This document shows, piece by piece, positions 36,332 to 46,739 of a stretch of DNA of 64,000 nucleotides. The stretch's first letter is position 1. The number at the start of each line of letters is the position of its first letter. Location of the stretch: positions 8,064,501 to 8,128,500 of the forward strand of contig NW_027395283.1 in assembly GCF_027580225.2 (NCBI RefSeq), in the 5' to 3' direction. Made by a program: the position numbers and the translations under genes. The notes below the pieces were generated by a model. It made no database searches. It was not told the origin of the DNA and saw only the letters and a list, made by a program, of their open reading frames with translations. This stretch comes from Misgurnus anguillicaudatus (lineage: Eukaryota; Chordata; Actinopteri; Cypriniformes; Cobitidae).

Positions 36332-36544
36332 CCGGCCCTGGGCATAGGCGGAATAGGCAAATGCTAAGGGCGCCGCCGACCCCTTGGGGCGTCCGTGCGC
36401 CCAAATTATTATTTTTTTAATATATGTATATAAACATTTAACTAAATATTTAATTTTGCACAAGAAAACAGCAGTTATTAATGAATTATTAGTAGCATAT
36501 CTCGGAAGATCGTGCTTGTTAAATAGCTCTGTGGTTATACTGCA

Positions 36545-37395
36545 CTGAAGCGGCAGTTTAAAATATAAACCCAGAATTCAGCGAACGTCAAGAACAAGAT
36601 CAGAACGGAAACAACAATCAGACAGAGACGCGGAATTTACATAATGTTACACAGACCATGTTTAAATTTCAATGTTTCTACACAGAAATACCAACTTGTT
36701 CACTTTGTTTGGTATTAATAAGCTGCGCATTGGAGTGCTGGCCGCGGTGCTGAAGACGCGCTCATACAGAGTACTGGTGGCAGCACAGATATTTACGTGC
36801 AACCTATTGGAAACTATTATTCGTTATTATATAATTATTATTCGTTATTTTACTTTATTACTTCCACTTAAGAAGAGTTTTGTAGTTTTTAATTTCAATA
36901 TTTCTCTTTATATAAATATTATTTTGTACTTAAATCCATAATTTCATTATTTTACTAACCAAACTCATCTGCGTTTCCGATAGGTTGCACGAAAGGGGAA
37001 AAGTATAGCTTTCTTCCCCTTGAAAAGAGTTGTGCACTTTTAAACTTAAAAAAATCTCTTCACAAAAAAAACTTTTTTCTTCCATTTAAAAGCTATAATT
37101 TCGTTATTTTACTAATCCAACGAATGACTCCTCCGCTTTCCAATAGATTGCACGTAAATATCTGTGCATATGTGCCATCACGCGTCTTCAGCACCGCGGG
37201 GAGCAGCCAGCACTCCAATGTGTAGCTTATTAATACCAGACAAAGTTGGTATTTCTGTGCAGAAACATTGAAATTTAAACATGGTCCGTGTAACGTAATT
37301 TAAATCCCGCGCCTCGGTCTGATTTATGTTTCCGTTTTCTTGTTCTTGACATTCGCTGAATTCTGGGTTTATATTTTAAACTGCCGCTTCAGTGA
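36545..37395. repeat. Long inverted repeat, arms of about 300 bp
   Basis: The left arm runs from CTGAAGCGGCAGTTTAAAAT at about 36546, and the right arm ends ATTTTAAACTGCCGCTTCAG at about 37393. Intermediate segments match in reverse order, for example GGTATTAATAAGCTGCGCAT against ATGTGTAGCTTATTAATACC, and GTGCTGAAGACGCG against CGCGTCTTCAGCAC. The loop is about 240 bp. The ORF at 36672-36941 lies in it and is not supported. Confidence 0.85.
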
Positions 37396-37849
37396 CAATG
37401 TCAAGATCAAATGCCTGAGTGACAGGGTATTGTGTGTATGTGTGCATGCGTGCGTGTGTGTTTGTGCGTGTTTCCAAAATATTTTCAAAATTAAGAAAAA
37501 CTAGCTGTGCATTTTTTTCTGTGTAAGTTTATGAACAAAATGATTGGAACACAATTGTGATTCTAAAGGGCACCAGGTGAAATCTTGCCTAGGGCAGCAA
37601 ATTGGCCAGGGCCGGCCCTGTTACAACTAATTTAACAGATTTAACTTATAAACGAGGATAAATCATTAATGTATTGCTTTAACATTTGTGTGTTTACTTT
37701 CACCATTTACTATCCTCCAGCATTAAAGTTAACTCATCAACTGGAGTAAATAGTATAGTAAACGTTTGTATTTACTCTAGTAAAGAAATAGTAAAATGTA
37801 TTTGCTGTAGAAAATTTTAGTGTGAGAGTGCAGAAATACACAAATTTAC

Positions 37850-38070
37850 TGTTAACAGAGTAACTTACACAGACAACACAGAATACTGTTTAACATCAAC
37901 CAGTTTCTCTTTTTGACTGGCGTACTTTATTTAAACAGAAACATCTGCATTCATTCAGTCACTGATTAGGTCACATGACATTCACTCTGCAATGTGATTG
38001 GCTGGCTCACAAAAATAAAAGTGAAACAAATCAGATATAAATGAGAGCACAATACTTATAAATCTTAACA
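37850..38070 (-). repeat. Probable copia-type LTR (3' LTR)
   Basis: The segment reads TGTTAACAG to CTTAACA on the plus strand, so it has TG...CA termini. It lies immediately downstream of the copia RNase H relic on the minus strand. The minus strand has AAATAAAG near 37930 as a possible polyadenylation signal. No second LTR was identified. Confidence 0.5.
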
Positions 38071-38107
38071 CTCACATTTCTATTTGATCATTTCAACAGA
38101 AGAAAAT

Positions 38108-38430
38108 TCATACAGCAAACATAAATGAGTTAAATTTGATGTTTGTTGCTGGTTTTGTTAGTATATCTTCAATCATATCATCAGTTGGACAGTATCTCAG
38201 ACTAATTCTGTCCTCCTTTATCACAGACCTCACAAAATGACATTTAATGTCCACATGTTTACACCTCACAGGATTTTTTGCTGACGCTATGACACCCTGA
38301 TTGTCTTCATAAACTCTAGATTGATATTTCAGTCCATCAATGTTTTCTAACACTCGTGTACAGTCACAGTTAATGTCATAAACTCAGCTTCACATGTGGA
38401 CAGTGTAACAGTAGACTGTCTTTTAGTCTT
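38108..38430 (-). pseudogene. Ty1/copia-like RNase H C-terminal fragment, frameshifted
   Basis: The minus-strand peptide contains RQSTVTLSTCEAEFM. After a frameshift near 38353 it continues with YEDNQGVIASAKNPV, RCKHVDIKCHFVRS and ILTKPA, the conserved end of copia-type polyproteins. The rest of pol, integrase and gag are absent. It is a 5'-truncated relic joined to the probable LTR at 37850-38070. Confidence 0.8.
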
Positions 38431-38624
38431 CATGAGATTAATGGATCATTTTTGTTCATGTTAATGCAGTAACTTGTAGTACTTCTTCTATCAATTATGG
38501 TTGGTATTTACTATAGTATCCTCTAGCATTAACTATAGTTAACTCATCCACTGGAGTAAATAGTATAGTAAATGTTTGTATTTACTCTAGTAAAGCCATA
38601 GTAAAATGTAGTATGCTGTAGTAA

Positions 38625-40596
38625 TTACTACACTTTGTTAATTTATTATATTACAGTATTCTGGATTTGTTGTGTTATTTAAACCTACATTGTGTCTGTA
38701 TGACTTGTATGGAGATCTCCCTGAATCACATGATTTGAGTTCACAGCCACAGCTTTCAAATGCAGATATCACACTTCAATCAACTCCAGACCTTTAACAT
38801 GCTTCATTTATGAGGAAATCATTTATAAAATAGACAATAAATGTCTATAAAACAGCTTTTAAGTCAACTGTCCCATTACTTTTGACCCCTTTAAAAAGGA
38901 TGAGCTACATATTAAACAGCTGTAATTCATAAATCCTTCAGCCAGTTTGATTGTGAATCCTCTCTAAATAAAGTTAAGAGTCTGCACTTTAAGACAATAT
39001 TCATTACATCAGTAGGACTGTAATCAGGACGACATACAACTGATGTCTGCACAATTAATATCAGTAATATCAGATGAAACATTTGATTTGTTTTCTGTGT
39101 TTATAAGATTTAAAAATGATTGCATTGTAATTTTATTTACATTTCATTCAGTCTCTGAACTTTTTTGTAATTGATCACATAATCATCAAAAAGTCCTGCA
39201 GTCAGATCCTGAAGAACACAAATGCAAAGACGTCCAATATTTGGATTTAGAGATAAATGAGCTGCGAGTCTTCAATGATGTGCTGAACTTGAACACATTT
39301 CAGTTTAAGATGAAGTTAAAAACCCCAACAGTGTAGAAGAAGAGGAATCTTGTCAGTATTTACTTCAGTTTATGATCCTATGAGATTTCTTGCTCCTCTT
39401 ACACTGACTGATAAATCACTCTTATAGGAAATGTGTAGACAGAAGCTGAGTTAAGATGAAGATTTACCTCCAACACTTCAAAGTCAGATTTGAATAAAGT
39501 CACAGATCAGATCCTGTACTGAATAATCAACTCATACGGTTAAGAGGAAGTGATGTCACTATTGTGTCTTCTTATTCACCATCAGATCATACTGAACATA
39601 TCTTTACTTCTTTACATCTTTATATTGAAAGTCATTCCTAAAAATGAAAGAGAAAGTCAATCAGATATGAGATCATCATCAGTGTCAGATGAAGAGATAG
39701 AAAAACAAACTATTAGTGCTGTCAGTCAGTGATAGAAATGAAATCTTCAACATAATAAACATGTCAACAATCTGTTTATCACATACACATGAGCTACAAC
39801 AATACAAAAACACATTTCATCTATTTCCTCTGAATATTTGATGTCAATGTAAGAGATGAATGTATTGATATGTATGTAGTATAATATAATGACACACTGA
39901 CAGTTTTATGAGTTCACACACAAACAGTAAGAAAATGAAGGTGATGCTTTATTTTAAAAGTCCTGGAGGTTGACAGTCGTGTAAATAAAGAGAAACAGCA
40001 TCAATGTCAAAGCTCGACAGAGAGTTGTGTGAAGTGTCCATCAGATTTTAAGAGTTGACTTTCTCTTCTTTTTTCTAATCTTCATCTCTATCATTTATCA
40101 TCTGTACTTTGTGTTGATCTGTTGTGTATATATTGTGTTTGTGTTGTTATTTCTGTCTGTATTCTGATGATTTGATAAATAATGCTTAAAACATGAAATA
40201 AAAACCAAGTTCTTATAAAAAGAGTTTAAGATGAACATCTAGTCAAGTGTGCATAACTATAGAGGTGTCGGCCTATCAAACAAACCCCATTAACAAACAT
40301 CATATATAATGTGTAAGAAGAGTAAGATCACAGTATTAAATCCTGGAGTGAACAAACTCAACATCACAGTTAGTAAACAGACTCAGACATTGGATTGAAT
40401 TCTTATTGTGTTGATCTGACAAAGCATCAAGTGTTGTTCATGTACACTTCATATTTTCTGATTGTTGGGTTTAAAGGATACACAGCCTATAACAGCAGCA
40501 GATCAATTTACATTTATTTCTAATATTTATATTCTAGGATTTAAATGACACTGCATGAGTTTACTTTAAACATTTATTTAAATGAGCTCTACTCAC
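38625..40596. other. Region 3' of NLR gene B without a recognised exon
   Basis: This lies downstream of the last visible LRR exon of gene B (minus strand). It should contain the terminal exon if the gene ends here, but no minus-strand frame long enough for a B30.2 domain is present and I could not identify a short terminal exon. A plus-strand ORF at 39550-39732 is discussed under rejected items. Confidence 0.45.
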
Positions 40597-40770
40597 AGTA
40601 CTGTCTGTAGTTTATAATGTGGATCATCTTTTAGATCAGAGATCAGCTTCACTCCTGAATGTGTGAGTTTATTCATAGACAGATCCAGTTCTCTCAGGTG
40701 TGATGGGTTTGATCTCAGAGCTGAAGTCAGAGCAACACAACCTTCATCTGTCATATCACACCAACACAAC
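40597..40770 (-). CDS. NLR gene B: LRR exon 3
   Basis: The exon is 174 nt (58 codons), with acceptor TTCTCTACAG and donor GTGAGTAG, phase 2 at both ends. The peptide is LCWCDMTDEGCVALTSALRS, then HLRELDLSMNKLTHSGVKLI, ending KLQTVL: two ribonuclease-inhibitor-type repeats. Relative to the other two LRR exons the usual NPDCKL reads DPHYKL, losing a conserved cysteine. Such exons form the ligand-sensing curved domain in NLR proteins. It is separated from LRR exon 2 by about 5.6 kb of intron containing an L2 LINE. Confidence 0.87.
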
Positions 40771-41086
40771 CTGTAGAGAACAGAGACTTTATGTGAATGA
40801 TGCAAAACGACAAAGTTTGTTCACAAATCTCTAACCTCCATCTCTTCATGTAATGTTTCTCTTTCAATCCCTCAGTAACTGAGACACTGTGTGTTTAAAT
40901 GTCAAATAAATCCATCACACAGCTGACTATTAGTGTTAGATGTCCTAAACCACATGACCATTTCTTCATAAATCTGTATTGAGTTCATTGAGTAATTCTC
41001 ATCAGGTATTTGATGTAAAAATCTTCCTCTATTACAGGAGGAATATCAGCTGGAGATAACATAACTCTGATCTTACATTTAAAGAT

Positions 41087-43097
41087 GTTACAGTGTTTAA
41101 AGGCTACAAGGCTGGAATTGTTTCTGCCAGATCTGACTACTTTTCTAAGATGATCAATGACAGTCAGAGTAATCCTAGACAACTTTTTAACTCCATTAAC
41201 AAATTACTGAATCATAAAACTGTCACTCATGTTACTGCTTCTGATCATCTCTGTAACAGGTTTCTGGACTCTTTTGTCACCAAAGTTGAAAACATTCGTA
41301 GAGGTTTTTGTAATTCTACTTTAATGTCTTCTGATTTTATTCCTTCCTTCTCTGGTACTAAGTGGTCTAAATTCTGTACAACTGATTCAGACTCTCTGTT
41401 AGCAGAGGTTTCAAAAATGAAAGCAGCCACCTCTCTATTAGATCCCATACCATTTGGTATGTTTCAGTCATGTTTTGATTCACTGTGTCCCTTTCTTTTG
41501 AGTATTATAAATGACTCCCTGTGTACGGGGGTTGTACCTGCGGCTTTTAAAACTGCTGCTATTACACCAGTGCCTAAAAAGTCAAATATTGACTATGAGA
41601 ACTTCACAAATTTTCGTCCCATATCTAATCTCCCTTTTTTTGCTAAACTTATGGAACGAGTAGTTTCTTCTCAGTTGATTTCTCATTTAACTGAGAACAA
41701 TCTCTTTGAGCCTTTGCAATCAGGTTTTCGAAAATCACATAGTACAGAAACAGCTCTGGTAAGGGTGACAAATGACTTGTTAATCGCTTCAGACTCTGGC
41801 TGTCTTTCAGTTTTGATCCTACTTGATCTCAGTGCCGCTTTTGACACTGTTGATCACTCAATTTTAATTACTCGTCTTGAAACAGTTTTTGGTGTTTCTA
41901 ACACCGTTCTGAATTGGTTTAAGTCTTACCTTTTTGATCGGAAGCAGTTTGTAGCCATTGGTGGTTTTAGATCTGAGGTTAATGTTGTGCAGTCTGGTGT
42001 CCCTCAGGGGTCAATTTTGGGCCCTCTTCTTTTTAATATTTACGTCTATCCTTTAGGCCAACTTTTGAGATCACTTGGTTTAAAATTTCACTTCTATGCA
42101 GATGATACACAGATCTACATTCATTTTAGACCTAATGAAATTGTGCCAGTCAATTTTCTTTCTGAGTGTATTTTTAAGATGAAAGAATGGATTACTGAAA
42201 ACTCTCTTTGTCTTAATAGTGAAAAGACTGAGATTATGCTTGTTGGTTCACCTCACCAACTACGCAAAGTAGAGCCAAGCACATTAACTCTTGATGGTTC
42301 AAATGTGGAGTTTCGGACTAGGTTGAGGAATCTAGGAGTGATTTTTGATGCCAACCTAACGTTTGAACCTCATGTTCTGAATACTGTAAAAATTTCATTC
42401 TTTCATCTTAGACATATTGCCAGGTTGCGTCCTATGCTGTCTTTTAATACTGCTGAGAAATTGATTAACAGTTTTGTGTTTTCTCGTATTGATTACTGTA
42501 ATGCCTTGTTAGCTGGAGTGTCAAAAGCTACCCTAAACAGAATGCAGGTTTTGCAAAATTCGGCTGCAAGAATCCTGACTAGAACTAATATACGAGAACA
42601 TATTACTCCTGTTTTGGAGTCTTTGCACTGGTTACCCATTAGGTTTAGGGTGGACTTTAAGATTTTGATGCTTACTTATAAGGCATTGCATGGTTTGGCG
42701 CCTCAATACTTGACAGAGCTTTTAATTCCATACACTCCAAAACGTGATCTTCGTTCCTCAGAAACTGGTCTTTTAACTGTTCCCTCAACTCGTTTAAAAC
42801 TAATGGGAGACAGGGCTTTTTCCTCATTAGCTCCGAAACTCTGGAATTCTCTACCATTTGAGATTAGGCAAGCAAATTCTTTTGGTATTTTTAAATCTCA
42901 GTTTAAAACTCATTTTTTATGTTAGCTTTTAATTGATTGATTGCTTTTATTTTTGTTTTATATTGTATAATGTCTCTTAATTCTAATCTTTATTATGTGT
43001 TGTATCTCTGTTGTTTTAATTGTTTTTGTACAGCGCTTTGAGATGTGCACTTTAAAGGCGCTATAGAAAATAAAGTTTATTATTATTATTATTATTA
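41087..43097 (+). mobile_element. 5'-truncated L2 LINE in intron of gene B, antisense to it
   Basis: LINE sequence starts abruptly at about 41087 in the linker upstream of the reverse transcriptase. It ends with CAGCGCTTTGAGATGTGCAC, AATAAAG and an ATT repeat at 43079-43097. TAAAGAT occurs on both sides (about 41080-41086 and 43097-43103) and may be a short TSD. It lacks the 5' UTR, ORF1 and endonuclease. Confidence 0.85.
41093..42925 (+). CDS. L2 LINE reverse transcriptase ORF, uninterrupted but 5' truncated
   Basis: A 610-codon frame is open without stops. FRPISNLPF is at residues 174-182 and the palm motif LLDLSAAFDTVDH at 243-255, with catalytic Asp at 245 and conserved Asp at 251. GVPQGSILGPLLF is at 302-314 and the intact catalytic FYADD at 334-338. 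The thumb and C-terminal region follow, including LHWLPIRFRV and APKLWNSLP. The track start at 41093 is GTG and lies at the truncation point, so no genuine start codon is present. Without endonuclease it cannot be autonomous. The lack of stops suggests a fairly recent insertion. It lies in an intron of gene B on the opposite strand. Confidence 0.85.
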   Translation: MFKGYKAGIVSARSDYFSKMINDSQSNPRQLFNSINKLLNHKTVTHVTASDHLCNRFLDSFVTKVENIRRGFCNSTLMSSDFIPSFSGTKWSKFCTTDSDSLLAEVSKMKAATSLLDPIPFGMFQSCFDSLCPFLLSIINDSLCTGVVPAAFKTAAITPVPKKSNIDYENFTNFRPISNLPFFAKLMERVVSSQLISHLTENNLFEPLQSGFRKSHSTETALVRVTNDLLIASDSGCLSVLILLDLSAAFDTVDHSILITRLETVFGVSNTVLNWFKSYLFDRKQFVAIGGFRSEVNVVQSGVPQGSILGPLLFNIYVYPLGQLLRSLGLKFHFYADDTQIYIHFRPNEIVPVNFLSECIFKMKEWITENSLCLNSEKTEIMLVGSPHQLRKVEPSTLTLDGSNVEFRTRLRNLGVIFDANLTFEPHVLNTVKISFFHLRHIARLRPMLSFNTAEKLINSFVFSRIDYCNALLAGVSKATLNRMQVLQNSAARILTRTNIREHITPVLESLHWLPIRFRVDFKILMLTYKALHGLAPQYLTELLIPYTPKRDLRSSETGLLTVPSTRLKLMGDRAFSSLAPKLWNSLPFEIRQANSFGIFKSQFKTHFLC

Positions 43098-43103
43098 AAG
43101 ATC

Positions 43104-43700
43104 AATTTCACTCAATCTATAAAAACATTATTAATGTGTGTGTCAGTGTCAATGATGGATCAATGTTTTTAATCATCTTTATAAAAACAACACAACGAGG
43201 AGAAAAACTCTTCATACACAATAATATCAGCAAAGATTTCATCAAAGAAACACCAAACTACATTTTCTGACATTTTAACAGAGGAGTTTTGTTGCACACT
43301 GTGAAGGAAATTGAAATGAATCATAACTAATTATAACTAACATGTCTTTTCCTTACAGGTTTGAACATTTGTGTACTGTATGCTTTTGACAACAAAATTT
43401 GTTGAAATAGAGGAAGTAAAAGTTGTGTGTATTGAATAATGTAAGACTTTACAATAAGGTTTTGATTGAATACATGATCTTATTTCCTAAAGTATTTGTG
43501 TTCATAATAGACAAAATGTTGTGTGACTCTTAAGTGTTTTGTGGGAATACCCTGTGAAGATAAATGTCTTGTGTGTGTTGTCTATAGATGCATCGGTTAT
43601 GTAACTTAAGTCAGTCAGGTGTGTAGGAGAAATCTAACAACACAACATCATTCCTTTTAATCGTAGGGGAATAACATAAAATTTTAATCTTTATATCTGT
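43104..43700. other. Intron of gene B, no gene seen
   Basis: This AT-rich sequence lies between the LINE tail and the next retroposon fragment. Nothing is recognised in it. Confidence 0.5.
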
Positions 43701-43715
43701 TTTTATCTCCACAGG

Positions 43716-44090
43716 TTGTGTTGTGGTGAAACACTGCCATACTTTCACTGGTCTGTGTGGGTCCTAACACCCCTGTATAGTGACGGGGACACTATACTGT
43801 CACAAAAGCACTGTCCTTCAGATGAGACGTTAAACCGTGGTCCTGACTCTGTGGTTGTTAAAAATATCCTTCAAAAAAGTACCCATTGTCCTACTAATCA
43901 TTCCCATATATACTAATTGGCTATATCACTCTGTCTCCTCTCCACTAATAAGCTGGTGTGTGGTGTGTGTTCTGGTGCAATATTGATGTTATCGCATTAT
44001 CCAGGTGGATGCTGCACATTGGTGGTGGTTGAGGAGAATCCCCCTTTCATATGTTGAGTGCTGCAGAAAAGCGCTATATAAATGTAACAA
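43716..44090 (+). mobile_element. SINE-like / short LINE-related retroposon
   Basis: It contains CTTCAGATGAGACGTTAAAC, then CCAGGTGGATGCTGCACATT and a tail AGAAAAGCGCTATATAAATG, which resembles the L2-type 3' end. This combination recurs in fish genomes as a short interspersed element that uses a LINE tail. I cannot name the family. The ORF across it is not a protein-coding gene. Confidence 0.6.
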
Positions 44091-44099
44091 ATTATTATT

Positions 44100-45215
44100 A
44101 TGAGACTGCTGATATATCTGCTTACTTATTAGATCTCTTATTGACTTTATATATCCTTTACATTTTAGTGTGTGTTTCTTTTTCATACAGTTTATGTTTA
44201 CAGGGATTAAAGAGAAAAAAATTCTTCTGACTGAAATTTTTTTCAGGCCAAGTCATATTCCTTGAACTTACACTTTATGTAGGCGAGACCAATAACATTT
44301 TAAGGGGAGATTTTTTTGCCATTAATTCCATATTAAAGTCTCCTGTAGTATATAGGTAGCTGTAGTTTACAGGGAATTTCAGATTAAGGCGAAACAGCTA
44401 AATAACTCACTATATAAAAAGAAAACATGAATATCACCACCTTTAATGAATCTTTTATTAATTATTAATTAATTAATTATAAATGTATTAATTTGAGCAT
44501 TTACTAATATTTTTTTTAAATCAAAGTTGAAACTGTTAACATTAGTGAATGCACCATGAACTACCGTCAATTACTGTAATGACATAAACAAGAATGCTTA
44601 TATACTCTATATTTTCATTGTTTGTTCATGTTATATAATGCATTTACTAATGTAAACAAATACAACTTTTTCATATCATATTATTCAGTACACAAACAAA
44701 TAATCCAGGGTCTGTTCTGTTCACAAAACAGCTTACAGTCACAGCTCTTATACAGTAACGTTATGTATGAATATAAATCCTAAACGAGTAACTCGAGTCA
44801 AACTCGTGTACAATAAGCACAGTCTGTAACCATAGTGAAAGATGTAAAATGAATGACTGTAAGTTACCTTTATCAACAAATTATTATGTTACAATAGAGG
44901 CAGCGCTGATGTGCTATTTTGTGCGCAATGTTTCTGCTGTTTACTTTCTCCTAAGACCTAAATGGCCGTGTTTATATGAGGATATTTGCAAAGACTGGAT
45001 TTTTGACGCATATGTTTATTTAAGGCCAATAAAGCGGCAAAAATACTCACACAATGAGAAGCGAATGCGCGACTTTGCGTGCCCATCTGACACAGAAACA
45101 GCGGCCGCATTTTGCACTGTTGTTTGACTTTGAATGGCTTAAAATCACTTGTTTTTAAACTGTGGTGCTTAAATATGTGTACAAATGTTAAGTTTTTGTG
45201 ACCACACGCAAATGC
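44100..45215. other. Intron of gene B, no gene seen
   Basis: This is AT-rich with a TTAATTAA run near 44455-44480. Two overlapping ORFs at 44849-45263 on opposite strands have no recognisable domain. Confidence 0.5.
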
Positions 45216-45219
45216 AACT

Positions 45220-45345
45220 GCAAGAACCGACATGTGGTTGACATCAAAGTCCCGCGAGAGCATTTCGGAAGCAGTCTCCTCTTATGATTCCTCGAATCGC
45301 TCTCACGGGATTTGGATGTCATCTGCCTCCTGGTTCTTGTGGCGC
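45220..45345. repeat. Diverged fold-back element
   Basis: CAAGAACCGACATGTGG and GTCCCGCGAGAGC at the left pair imperfectly with GCTCTCACGGGAT and TGGTTCTTGTGGCGCC at the right. It is related to 9047-9218. Confidence 0.5.
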
Positions 45346-45644
45346 CACATGAAGTTTACCCACGAGTTTAACAAACCCGTTGTATCAGCCACTGGTTAGA
45401 TCAGCAGTCAAAAACGGGACGCGGGTGATCACGTACGGGGGAAATCATTTACCCCCAAAATACAGCACCCCTAGTCATACTGTGCAAAGACACGCAAGTT
45501 ACCTGGCTTTTTGGTTTTCTTAGCCCACGAACTGAAAGCCTTGCCAATCTTCATCATTTCGCTAAGTCAATCTCCAGGTCTTTTACACCTTTATCGATCT
45601 CCAAAACATCGGAGCCTCCTGCATTAAAAGTTTGTCCATGCTAG

Positions 45645-46155
45645 CTGTGCTTCTCAAATAGTGGGGCGGGACCCCCAGGGGGGGCTCGAAGTGACACCAG
45701 GGGGGGCGCGTGAGACCCTGGGGAAAAATACTTTTTCAGGAAGTGATTTTTTTTGCACTGTCACTTAAAGACATTACACCCCAATCACGCTGATAAGCCG
45801 CTTGAGTTTTTATTATTATTTATTGATTATATTTAATTTAATTTTTCAGTATCAAATGGTCAAAAAATATTATACTTTATATAAGGATTGATTTTTTTCA
45901 GGCAAATTGATGCATTTTAAGTCTTTTCTGTTACAGACTAAAAAACAATGTTAATAAAGTTATTCTTTGTTGTAAGTTGATCGATATTTCTTTTTTTTTG
46001 TGTTTTCTTTAATGTTAATAAGGATACAATGTTTTGCAGATGTGTCATTTTATAGATAAATTATACTATTTACAGTCGCGGCGGAGAGTTGGGGGGGCGC
46101 GAAATGTTTACTTCTTCCTAGGGGGGGCGTGACAGAAAATAATTGAGAAGCACTG
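45645..46155. mobile_element. Probable hAT-like MITE with GTGCTTCTCAA ends
   Basis: The left end is CTGTGCTTCTCAAATA and the right end is AATTGAGAAGCACTG. GGGGGGGC-type subterminal tracts are on both sides (45660-45720 and 46090-46130). The TSD is unclear. Confidence 0.55.
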
Positions 46156-46421
46156 GCTTAACGTGATACAGCCAGAAAACCCGGAGTGGATCCGGTGCGT
46201 GGTGGTTACAGAACGCTTACAGTGGAGAGAGAAACGTGATTTGGCTCCACTCCAGGCTTTGATCACATCCCACTTAAAAAGGTGAATACACGACTCGTCT
46301 TTATGAAAAGTGAATTTAATAATTTTTCAATTGACGGAAATCCGTCCAGCGACGGAAAACTTTAATCCATGTGTTTAACTAAACCTCAGTACATGTGTGA
46401 CTATTAGAGAGATGATCTTAC

Positions 46422-46595
46422 CTCAGTATCTCCAGTTTACAGTCAGGATTCTTCAGTACATCACAGATCAGCTTCACTCCTGAATCTGTGAGTTTATTCT
46501 GAGACAGATTCAGTTCTCTCAGGTGTGATGGGTTTGATCTCAGAGCTGAAGTCAGAGCAACACAACCTTCATCTGTTATATTACACATCACCAAC
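46422..46595 (-). CDS. NLR gene B: LRR exon 2
   Basis: The exon is 174 nt (58 codons) in phase 2, with acceptor TTCTCTACAG and donor GTAAGATCATC. The peptide starts LVMCNITDEGCVALTSALRS, continues HLRELNLSQNKLTDSGVKLI and ends NPDCKLEILR: two ribonuclease-inhibitor-type LRRs with the expected LxxLxLxxN pattern. The exon and flanking intron closely resemble LRR exon 1 at 49418-49591, showing tandem exon duplication. Confidence 0.9.
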
Positions 46596-46739
46596 CTGTA
46601 GAGAACAGAGACACACAGTTTGTTTACACACAGATCAAATCTACATTGAGTTGAATTTGTTTCTCTTCTTGTCATCATTTAGTGTTTATGGACATTTTCA
46701 TTTTAGTTTCATTTATGTGTGTTTGTGTTTTACTGAAAC

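Larger units (their letters stand above)
35832..37620. mobile_element. hAT-like element with CAGGGCCGG ends (1789 bp)
   Basis: The ends are CAGGGCCGG and CCGGCCCTG. A perfect 8-bp TSD, TTACAACT, is at 35824-35831 and 37621-37628. It hosts a 491-bp fold-back insertion close to its left end and has a long internal inverted repeat (36545-37395). Confidence 0.85.
37697..38622. repeat. Direct repeat flanking the copia relic
   Basis: About 110 bp containing GGAGTAAATAGTATAGTAAA and TTTACTCTAGTAAAG occurs at about 37697-37812 and again at about 38507-38622, on either side of the relic. Both are in the same orientation. They are too long for a TSD. They may be two copies of one AT-rich repeat, or a local duplication. 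Confidence 0.65.

Noticed and set aside
36672..36941. Hydrophobic plus-strand ORF of 89 codons
   Set aside because: It lies in one arm and the loop of a long inverted repeat within a transposon; AT-rich codons mimic membrane segments.
39550..39732. Plus-strand ORF with a hydrophobic stretch followed by a polar tail (SSSVSDEEIEKQ)
   Set aside because: It could be a terminal membrane exon of an unknown gene, but no acceptor-linked upstream exon or known domain was found. A 60-codon frame is easily random in this composition.
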